64,000 nt of DNA from Lunularia cruciata (taxonomy: Eukaryota; Streptophyta; Marchantiopsida; Lunulariales; Lunulariaceae), in assembly GCA_948567375.1 (NCBI GenBank), contig OX419758.1:38631001-38695000 (forward strand), written 5' to 3'. The notes under the pieces are model-generated. The model saw nothing but the letters and a program-made list of their open reading frames with translations. It searched no databases and was not told the origin of the DNA. Made by a program: the position numbers and the translations under genes. Below, in pieces: positions 54,938 through 64,000 of the stretch (position 1 is the stretch's first letter; each line of letters begins with the position of its first letter).

Positions 54938-57900
54938 ATGGAATTGTCTGTGGAGCTGGACGATCTGAAGCACCCGTTTGTCCTCCGTGATCTGGAGCCG
55001 TCTGATTTTAGAAAAGGTGTGTAGCCCGCAAGGTTAGCCGGTTGGAAGACCTGAGATTTATCCCAGATATTGCGAGATTTGCTGCCAAGTAGGCTTTGTA
55101 TTTTGCGGTCTTTGCTTAGAATTATATCCTGATCGATGCTGGTGGGTGTATGTGAACTCTCTAGTCCAGGTCGAGATTTTCTTCTGTTGTGTTTACGCTG
55201 GTATTAAAGATGAGAGTGGTGGTCGGGCAGGTCACCTGAAGCTGCTGGGACAATTGTCTAAGGTTGGAGATGTGTCTGAGGAAGCCTTCACAGGTATGAC
55301 ATAGTTCTTGCCCCCAAGTCGGGAATTATTTAATCAAGACTAATTTTCTTTGCTACTTCACTCCGTTTTTCGTGTTGATGTACCTGGGCTTTATGCAAAT
55401 GTAGCCTGGCAATCAACTCCCCGAGGTCTCGTGCAGGGAGAGTGGAGGAAATTCAGAAGCTGGGAGATCATCACCGAGTGATAGTCATAGAAGGTAGTGG
55501 GATACTCTCCCAATTCTTAGTCTCTTTATACGAGAGTTTGGAGAGGCTGCTTGTGGACCTTGCTTGAGAAAGATGCTCAAGGAATCGCTTGCTTGCTCTA
55601 AGTAATGTGGATCGTAACATCATTATTTGTGTTGCAGAACAGATGTGGAGAGAGAGGCGGTAGTGGCCACAGCTAGTCTCTTTATCGAGCTTAAGATCAT
55701 GCGGAATCTTGCGAAGGTTAAATCTCAACCTCGTGTATAAGCCAAATGTCCATGTGTCTCGTTATGTATCCGGTTCTATGCCGAGAGAGCTCGGGGTATG
55801 GAACCGGATTAATTTTAACGGGTTCTGTACTCCATCATTACTCAATAGTTCCATTGTCAGGAAACGCATCCGTCAACATTAGACCACGTACATGAAAATT
55901 TGTACTGATCGACGGTCTGTTATGTGTATATTCTATCAGGTGGGTCACATCGAAGATGTAGTTGTGGACCAGTCAGTACGTGGTCAACATCTTGGTCTGA
56001 GGTACGTGTTGGGAGACTTGACTTTGGTGAATTGGTCAATTTACCAATAGTTTCAATAGCGTATAAGAAGTTTCTCCATTCGGATTTACGCTGGAGGGAA
56101 CATGGTCGTGTCGTTTGTACTAGTCTTAAGGTCAGTACTAATGATGAAGAAAAATGTTTATTGAGGGTTGATACAAGCGAAGAGCATTGCAACTATACCC
56201 GTAATGTTAAACTTCTTATAAATCACTGCGAGACATCCCAGAAGACATGAGACCAAGAGTTTTAGTGAAGGATAGGAGGAATTATTACCGATTAAAATTT
56301 ACAAAACCAGTACCTGAAGCAGGATTGCACAAACTTAGGAACTTTGACTCTTGGCTTTGGCGTTCAGGCTTGTTCTCAATCTTTTTTGTTGCTTTTATAT
56401 GTTCTGTTAATATTTGCCATTTTTCCAAGTGGATATTTGTCATGTCAGTAATTTTGTGCATAGAAACTCAGTCCACTGATTGTAGCATGTACAAGACTGT
56501 AACCCTTACATTCACAGTGCAGAAGATCTGCTACAAACGTGTTCTCTAACGATGTGATTAAGATGGACTTTATCGCATGCCTTAGGTGTGTCGAGGTGGT
56601 AGGCAGAAGAAGATTAAAGCTCGTGAACTATCACTTAGGCTAACAAATTCCTGAGCTGGATCTTGTGCCAATGCACACTTCCACGCATTGCCCCAAGTGC
56701 AGTTCTTTAAGGAGCAGACTTTGCCAAGTTGTAAGCTGACCGGAAATCCAGATATTTTGCAACCACTGATGCAAATTCTAGTGGAGATATTCACCCGAAG
56801 GTGGGCACTTCGCCGTTGGCGCTGTCCTCTGTGGAATCGATTAGCTTTGAGGCCTTCCATTCCTGATAAGACTGGCCTCCCTGATTTCAACCTTTTCTAT
56901 TTGACCGGATGAGTACACACGTTTCCTGGAGCTAGGGTGCAAATAACTTTGCAAGTGAATACTCTCCCAGTAGATTTGGCCTCTCAAGCAGTTGATTTCG
57001 GGAGGGTGTTTCTACATCGGAACAAGAAATCAGCTCTGATTTAATTGGACTCACTCGGTCTAGAAACGAGATGCAAGTGGCACTGTAATGGCTCTTTTGT
57101 TCAGTTTCAACAACTTCAGCCCTTTCTGTATATTTAGAGGCAGCTTGACGAGGTGCAGCATGGACGGCATTTCGTCGTCCTTCACTCCAATCCTGATTTC
57201 CTCCTGTGAAGGCTGCGAGCCTAATGGTAGTTAGTCATTTCGTCAAGCTTGTTGGCTCGTCAAAAGTTCATGGTCGCGAGCACTCTCCCCACTAATCTAA
57301 AAGCTTACAATTTGAATCATTGTCAGTTTCGGTTTACTGATTAAAGGGCTTTGTGAACAATGGGAGTTTCTGTGTGGTCAGAAGATATATACACAACCAT
57401 AGGCATGTGTGGTGAGTTCCGATTCATTGAATGCTGTCGAGTCTGGACTTGTGATTCTGAATGTTAGCTCTCCTACCAATTTCTTTCTCAATCTGCTGGG
57501 TTATCCCTTTGTTTCGGTTTGTGATACACCAGAATTGTCAGATGGCTTACTGAATATGCCAAGCAACAAGACTGTTATAAGGTTCGAAAACCCTCTGACG
57601 ATTACTCTGGTTACACCTTTCTGATGAACTAGAATAACGTTTCAGATTGGCCATGGTGTGGAAATAACGCTCTTGTTTAGTTATTGATCTGGCCGTGTAC
57701 ATTTTGTACGATGTTCACCCTTCAGTACCTTTTGGGGTGTTCAGGTTCAGGCATGGGCGTTGATATGCCCCTATATTACGCGTACTCTCGCTCTGTTTCT
57801 GTTCTTTATGGCAATTTTTCATCCTTTGACGATCCTCCGTTTTGGCCAGGTGATCCTTGACTGCAATGAAGAGAATACCCCATTTTATGAGAAGTGTGGC

Positions 57901-57942
57901 TTCAAACGGAAGGAGCTTCAAATGGCGCACTATTTCCAGTGA
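54938..57942 (+). CDS. GNA1: Glucosamine 6-phosphate N-acetyltransferase, 7 exons
   Basis: GNAT-fold enzyme that transfers acetyl from acetyl-CoA to glucosamine 6-phosphate, giving GlcNAc-6-phosphate for UDP-GlcNAc synthesis. Exons: 54938-55016, 55231-55293, 55437-55493, 55643-55716, 55940-56001, 57533-57581, 57850-57942. All are GT-AG and in phase, giving 158 aa (Arabidopsis about 149). Landmarks: HLKLLGQLSKVGDVSEEAF (residues about 27-45), VEEIQKLGDHHRVIVIED, VATASLFIE, then VGHIEDVVVD with the conserved Glu-Asp, the acetyl-CoA pyrophosphate loop VRGQHLG, IVRWLTEYAKQQDCYK, and C-terminal VILDCNEENTPFYEKCGF, with the Asp and Tyr that line the active site in the family. Exon 4 uses the second of two nearby AGs (55642) and exon 6 the first of two (57532), because only these restore conserved residues. 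The 1.5-kb intron 5 has no recognisable insert; intron 4 holds a family B repeat. Confidence 0.93.
55757..55838. repeat. Dispersed repeat family B, copy 3
   Basis: CGTTATGTAT, then GGTATGGAACCGGATTAATT and TTAACGGGTTC, matching 22837-22968 and 24945-25083. It lies inside GNA1 intron 4. Confidence 0.55.
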
Positions 57943-59582
57943 GAGGAACTGCCCAACTCTTTCAACCATTTGAACACGGATTAAAAGACTTACTTTCAGC
58001 TGGCCGGCTTCGACCTAATTTCTCCATTTCAAGCGGCGACAGTATTTCCAAGCTTTGAAAGTGAAGTCATACATCGAACAATATCAGTACCCACCAATAG
58101 CCATTTACATCAAACCTTGAACTGTCGCAAGAACGTGGAGGAGCGCCTGTTGCAGAATGTGGTGTCTGCCCGCCTGATGGAAATGGAGGTTTGTCTATTA
58201 GGAGAGAAAGCGAGGTAAAACAAGGCGTAGAGCGGATCACGGGATAGCGAGAAGAGAAAACTACCGCGAAAAGTTGAATAGTGGAGATTTCAGAAATTGA
58301 GGTACTGAATGCACATCAGTTATAACAAGATTGGGAAGGTCATAAGCATTGATAATAGGGACTCCAGGCTTCATGCCATAATAAGAGTTTCGATGCCAGA
58401 GCCACGCACAACTGATTGCATTACGCTATGTGGTTAGACCTTCAATGTCAGGACTCTGTACCCGCCGTTCTACTTTCCACTGCAAGCTACAGTTCACTCA
58501 GACGTCCTCTTCTAGAACATGACAAGAATCTTTGGGGTTGGTGTCATAGATGATCTACGATACACGAATTCCGCAATCATGCCGTAAGCAAATAGCCACT
58601 GTCGGGACAACAAGTTCCCCTCTTTACTAACTTCAAATTTCTAGTACGACCCTGACAGCCGATGCGATACTGGCACCAATCATGAGATCAGAAAGAGTTT
58701 TCTGGCTACTGGACATCATCACGCAGGGACACAGACGATGTACTTGGAAGGATAATACCGCACCTTTACTTAAACCCTCACACAGTCCAACGTAGTATTC
58801 CTCACATTCAACATTGAAGAAACCCCGGAAAGAGCTTCTTGAAAGAGAAGATCAGCTTCTTTAATTTGCTCGTAGTTTAGGAGCCAAAAGTCAGAGATGA
58901 AATCTGACCTTCAACAGCATTCCCATCCACGTACATCCTTGAGAAGTCAATTCTACTTGCCCACAGGATGGAAGCGAGTGGCAGGTCATCAGGACCACGT
59001 AATCTGAGTCCAATTTCACTTTCTCGCAAGGGGTCGCTGACTCAAATTGTAGATGTTTTCCTAGGGAAAGAAGCCTACGTTGCTTAAGCAAGGTCTAATC
59101 CAGGCATATTTCCCTTCCAGACTGATTTTAAAGTTCCAAGGTCAGGAGCACGTGGCGTCGGTGCTCGATCTTTTACCACACAAGGTTAGCCCCAAATATA
59201 AGGCACAGGCACCGCACTCTGTTCTTGGATGTCCTTTAAAGGAATCCCTCCTTTGGAAGGAGGGAACAAAACTATCTGCTACATCTATCATATCCACCTG
59301 ATACATGTTGTTTTGACGCTCTTTAGAAGAGGATTACGATTCACTCTTTTGACCAATTTCTCTGGCTTCCTACATAGATCCTAGCTAGGCCAGTCGAGAA
59401 GAGGCGAGCAACACCAAAGGCAGGCAGTGCTTACATTCCCAGAGGCAAACTTCCTCAAAAACTTCAGGACACTAACAAAGCCAGACCAAGCAGGTCCTAG
59501 AGCTGTCGAACCTTCTCCCAAGATTTTAAAATGAGAGAAATGACTTAATGCATTCAACTGTACAAATCGTTCCCAGGCTACC
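57943..59582. other. Intergenic between convergent GNA1 and XBAT32-like genes
   Basis: Balanced composition. Apart from the possible coding remnant at 58633-59080 (listed), no feature is supported. 59221-59265 has a small inverted repeat around CCTTTAAAGGAATCCCTCC and GGAAGGAGGGA. Confidence 0.5.
58633..59080 (-). pseudogene. Possible coding remnant of unknown family
   Basis: The reverse strand contains protein-like blocks in two frames: PLRESEIGLRLRGPDD followed by LPLASILWASRIDFSRMYVD (about 59030-58915), EALSGVSSMLNVRNTTLDCV (about 58840-58780) and KTLSDLMIGASIASAVRVVL ending at a stop (58633). Two short stretches of about 71-74 nt with GT/AG ends could serve as introns joining them in phase, but they are much shorter than the other introns here. 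It may be a pseudogene or a real minus-strand gene. The family is not recognised. Confidence 0.28.
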
Positions 59583-62500
59583 TTAATACGGTTGGGCGGT
59601 AGCCATATTCACACCACCGTAGTGCCTCCAGTAAAATACTTTCGGAAGTCCGCACTTTGTTCGTACTCGACAGCAAGCAAATTGCTTGGAAGAATGCTTG
59701 GTAGACTCATCTTGAGTAGAGGGGGGAATGTGAACAACAGACGTTGCAGATGCTAGATGAGGCTCTGTCACCAGACCGGAAGATGAAAGGTCCTCGATAG
59801 TAGAGTCACCGTCACCAGCAGCAGTCCATTCTGTACTCTCCGTCCTCGTGGATGTTCTTGCTGAGACATATTGTTCAGGACTCTCATAATCAGGAGAGTC
59901 CCCAACATGTGGTATATTACTGCAATTCAAGGACAGATTTAAAGCAGAGAAACTGGGGCAGGTTATCCGTGCTGAGCCCGAGGAAAGTGGAGAAACACGG
60001 CAACCCCGAAAGTCTACTTTGCTTAATAGAGAACCCATCACTGTTGGCTCACAAACTTCTGCCGTGCAAGTAGTACAGAGGGCGAGAGTCATGTTCGCCT
60101 TGGCCATCTCCTTATAAGAAATGGTGGTAGGAAGTCTGTCGAACGCAACAATTCCACGACGACATAGGGGACATGGGACAGAACCAGGAGGGTTGGTGAC
60201 AGTCGACGACACATTCATTGTGGTGCTCAAATATAGTGCGCATCTAGTGCAAAGCTCGTGACCACACCCTGCAAAACAAATAAGAAACCTCATAAATCAC
60301 TATGAACGGCATATATCATGGTTTCCTTCTTATGGTGGCAGCCACCCAAGACTATACTGTCGAATTCTATGCTCAACCCGTTAGATTGCTCAGCCAAGTA
60401 TGAAGCGAGAGAAAGTTCTAGGATGTGACAGACCTTCTGCAGCGACTGTGCATCTGCGCTCCAGACAGACAGCACACGGGTCTGACCCTCCAGTCGCCTG
60501 ATCCGTTTCTCTCCACCCGCAATCTCTGCGAGCACGAAGTCAAGAAGTCAAAAAGAGGGTTTAGGGTAACTTCTTCACTTTTCAGACAAAAGCGGTACAA
60601 CGGCAAAATGACGCATGTTGCCTTGTCATTTCGCCAGAACAAGAGGACCAGCAGTTTGAAGTGCCAGTCTTTTATCTGAATGTTTATGCTTCTGGCCACC
60701 CAGTAAATAGAGAACAGTATCGAAAAGGTGGGCATGACTTTCAAGACATATTTTCTGTTTACAGGACGTTCTTATTTGACTGTAATTTTGAATCCAAACG
60801 AGTCAAAAAACGATAACAAGTTTGACCTTGGCTTAGATTATCCCGGGCTGTGAACTGAGAATGTTGCCTCGTGTATATTCTGTGTAGTACCCAGACTCAT
60901 GAGAAGGCTGCAGAAGTCAGCTTTATTTCTCTAACATGAAGTGACTTCAGATACCGGACCCTGTGGTAGGAAGCTAGTCCAGAGGGAAAGCCAGGAGACA
61001 GACTTCTGGAAGTACCTCGCGATTCTCATAATGCTCATCAGAGGAAGTGCCAAATAACGCGATGGAGGAAACGATGGAATGGGTATTTGAGAATCTGAAG
61101 CTAGGAGAGGTTCCAGCCAGTGTCTCCGCCATAAACGAGCTACTTGAAGGGGCGTCCAACTGTATAAACACATATCGAGTCAGTAAGAGCTGAATGCCAA
61201 CCACAAGTATGATGTCCAATCTATGACAAATTGTCACAGGATAATTCCTCCGGGGAACTGTACATGTGGTTCGTTTTACGACACAAAAATATCCTGTTCT
61301 CCCGTAAATACAGACACTCATCATGGTACGAGTGATTAATGAAAAATTCTCACCCGTTGCAGTTTGCCACGTTGCGCAGAGCTCCCCTAGATATCAAAGC
61401 CTGTGAAATCGCAAGTAGTGAAAGAAGACTTAGCAGTCTTACCAACTCGTTTCAACTGAAGGTACAAATGATACAAGTGAATCCCAGTTTGATCTCCGGC
61501 ATAATTTGCGTGCAAGATTGAGAGTAAGTTTCGGTGCTGACGGTAACCATACAAAATTCACGTGTAGCTTTTATACATACTTTAGAGATGTTGAGATCTA
61601 TCTGGATTTCACTTCAATTCACTGGATAAAATGACTGCTTAGAGGAAAATCCTACCTGGCAACACGGGATGCTACCACCACAGGCTGCATAGTGTAATGG
61701 AGTACTGCCTGCACCTGTACCTAAGCAAAATTGCCGTGTCAGGATTCAAAAATAATTTAAGAGCTGTAAAATGAAGTAATTGCAGAAACCACTTTCAAAA
61801 TGGCACTCTAGATAAAAGAAAAATCTAACAATAAAAGCACAAATTACCTATCATATCGATGGTAGTGCCATCTTGAACGGTGATAGCAGAAACATTGGCC
61901 TGCAGATCTAGCAGCAGCTGGACGCATTCCGTGTGACCATTGAGCGCAGCCATGTGAAGAGCACATATGCCACCATCTGCCGCCTTGTTCACAAGCCTGG
62001 AGAGAGCACTGCAGCGAGAAAAATACACAAAATCCGGGTAATGTCACTGTCCCAAAGTCCCAACTCAGGGGCTCAAGAAGTATTTCCGGTGAGGTTATGT
62101 TAGCATGTAGGTTTGACCAAGTAGAACCTTCCGGAGGTCTTCGTCCAGCTTTCCAGCTGGTGTATATTTAGTTCTTAAGTTTAACATCTTACTCAGTTCA
62201 GCGACCTAGAGAAAGAATTAGCAGCATTCATGTATGAAACATCCACGCGACTCACGTTCTGTCCATGTAGTTCTTCATTGTCGGCGTATCCTCCGCCTTT
62301 TCGACTTGCAGCGTGTTCCATAAGTAGGGCACACTGGGCACGTAGTCTGCAACAACCAATCGTATGCAGCGCGGGTGGCCATGACGAGCCGCGAAGTGCA
62401 GTGCTGTTCTTCCATTCAAGTAATCCGCTCTGGTAACCTGCCATGGGATGAGATAGACTCAGCCCATCGACCGAAGTACAACAAAACCACTACCAATATC

Positions 62501-63407
62501 TGGAGGTCTTCCGTTGCTATGATTCATCTGTAATATGAACTGTGAGATCGTTCCAGGATCTACTTACATTAGCCTTGTAGAGAAGGAGAGTTTGAGCAAC
62601 CTCCCAATGTCCATATCGGCAAGCCTGCATGAGTGCCGTCTGCACACGCCAAGTTTTTGTTCGATGAATTGGCCGATCTAAAGGAAACTCAGAACATTTG
62701 GTGCAATCTTTCCTGCTATTGAGGATTACGAGTGAGACTACCAACAGCCGACACTTATGTAAATGAAAGGCCAGCACAGAACACATGATACCCATCCAGA
62801 CATTGATTCTGGTCTCCGCCTGCCCAGGTGCTCATCAATTACCTGGCCACAGTAATTTCGAGTGTTCACCTCCACTCCGCACTCCAAAAGCAAAGTTACT
62901 ATCTGTAGATGAAGGAGAGATTGTCAGTCGCGGGCAACAGAGGTTAGGTTAACCAAATCATCAGCGCCATGAATCTTTCGCTTTCTGCGAGTTCCTATAA
63001 ACGGCACCTCGACGTCCACCAAAGTAAACAACTTGAGCCGATTTCACAAATTTCTCAAAAGGACCTTGACCAGGTGCTTACGCACCGCTTTGTCCAGAGA
63101 AATATGAGGTAACACCCGATGTTATTAAGATTACAAACGTCCCTAGTTCAGAGAATTGAAATACGATTAATGCATCAATGTCATGTTCACGAAGGCATCG
63201 ATCATTCCTTAAAAGGACGGGCAGTCGAACCTCAGTATGGCCTTGCATTGCGGAAAAATGCAGGGGCGAGTTTCGGACGCCGAAAGTTGAGTACTTCGCA
63301 AGTCGGGGATTACACTCCAGTAGAGCCTGTGCTTCCTGAAAATCTCCATCACGAGCAGCAGAAACTAGTCGCTCGCCGGTTGCAGAACATCCAAATGAAT
63401 TCCCCAT
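59583..63407 (-). CDS. XBAT32: XBAT32/XBOS33-like ankyrin-RING E3 ubiquitin ligase, 10 exons
   Basis: Plant RING E3 ligase of the XB3 family; Arabidopsis XBAT32 ubiquitinates ACC synthases and so limits ethylene. Exons in transcript order: 63407-63231, 62902-62843, 62639-62568, 62437-62256, 62008-61848, 61714-61656, 61400-61354, 61159-61016, 60525-60434, 60268-59583. All are GT-AG and in phase, giving 559 aa. The N-terminus is [20 protein letters not shown], as in XBOS33. Ankyrin repeats fall at about 46-76 ([12 protein letters not shown]), 77-109 ([20 protein letters not shown]), 110-140 ([17 protein letters not shown]), 172-205 ([20 protein letters not shown]), 217-249 ([14 protein letters not shown]) and 250-275 ([10 protein letters not shown]). 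They are followed by [14 protein letters not shown] and a C3HC4 RING at about 319-370 ([26 protein letters not shown]), then a Ser-rich tail that is longer than in angiosperm homologues. An in-frame ATG 12 codons upstream (63440) is possible; 63407 was chosen because it matches the family start. Confidence 0.93.
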
Positions 63408-64000
63408 GGCTAATTCGCTACCGAAACTGATTGTTACCAATTAAATTCTTTTCATGGTGCATTCAGTAATCGTGGAGAAGCCTCTATCTCACACGTAAAC
63501 ACCGTCATTCCGAGTTTAGAAGAATGCCAAAACAATTTCATACTCCCAGGAGTGTGAATATCACCATACGAGAAACTCCAGGGAGAGAGCAAGCCTGCTG
63601 TGAACACGAGCTTTGTACCACAAGCGTCTTGTGGTGAAGAAGGGCCCGGATTTTACGATTCTCCCCTAAGCAAAGTGAGGTCTCTGAAATCTAATCTAAG
63701 AAAATTTTCAGTTTTATGACATTAGTCATCAGTACAATGGTCCATACCATTAATTATGGGATAAGATCCTACTTCCGGGGCCCCCTGGCATGTGCGAATA
63801 TGAGAGAAGCATGGATGCGCGGACTCGAAGATCTAAAATTTTACCACCACTCTCCTTCACCCCGCCTCTGTCTTGCTACGAACTGAAGCAAGACACAACA
63901 GGATTCGAAAACCAGTAAGGAACTGCTAAGGCCGGGGCAACTGCCGAGGAATTCAAGTAACTTTTTTAGTCATTAACAAATGCCCCGCAGAGAAACTCGA
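63408..64000 (-). promoter_or_regulatory. Upstream region of the XBAT32-like gene
   Basis: Balanced sequence with no other gene visible. It should contain the 5' leader and promoter, but no defined TATA box or other element can be placed with confidence. Confidence 0.4.

Noticed and set aside
1-64000. CRISPR arrays, bacterial operons, tRNA or rRNA genes
   Set aside because: Repeats here are transposon-derived or local duplications without spacer structure. Genes are spliced and plant-type, and no cloverleaf or rRNA segment was recognised.

Overview
This is nuclear DNA from a land plant. The window has four spliced protein-coding genes with GT-AG introns, and their best matches are plant-type families: an RBM28/Nop4-like nucleolar RNA-binding protein, a SEC24 COPII subunit, a GNA1 N-acetyltransferase and an XBAT32/XBOS33-type ankyrin-RING ubiquitin ligase. 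The genes are fairly compact and sit in GC-balanced islands, separated by AT-rich stretches of decayed transposons. A bryophyte such as a moss would fit this layout, but the species cannot be fixed from the sequence alone.

Layout. 1-1530: GC-balanced, no gene that can be supported. 1530-15150: AT-rich transposon graveyard with a degraded tandem array (about 3170-4330), a PIF/Harbinger transposase relic (6013-6516) and an old minus-strand Ty3/gypsy end (11350-12260). 15580-26936 (+): RBM28-like gene, rebuilt as 22 exons with every phase matching (1239 codons). It has a three-fold exon duplication and one 3.2-kb intron full of dispersed repeats. 26937-29381: intergenic. 29382-35466 (-): a nearly full-length but decayed Ty3/gypsy element with both LTRs, a PBS, a polypurine tract, gag, protease, RT, RNase H and integrase, interrupted by an oppositely oriented solo LTR of the same family with a 5-bp target duplication. 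35467-38420: a degenerate, spliced, unclassified minus-strand gene. 39414-40260 (-): a second PIF/Harbinger transposase relic that keeps its intron. 42901-49841 (+): SEC24, 13 exons, 1066 aa. 54938-57942 (+): GNA1, 7 exons, 158 aa. 59583-63407 (-): XBAT32-like gene, 10 exons, 559 aa, convergent with GNA1.

The four genes do not form a pathway. They act in ribosome biogenesis (RBM28), ER export (SEC24), UDP-GlcNAc supply (GNA1) and protein ubiquitination (XBAT32-like). The most interesting signals are: perfect four-unit heat-shock-element arrays conserved in three LTR copies, with a TATA box downstream (an ONSEN-like promoter layout in a gypsy family); the triplicated lysine/glutamate-rich exon in the RBM28-like gene; a 20-bp perfect palindrome and a telo-box upstream of that gene; a 60-bp (20-residue) triplication inside the gypsy pol region; and the unclassified spliced protein at 36470-37995.
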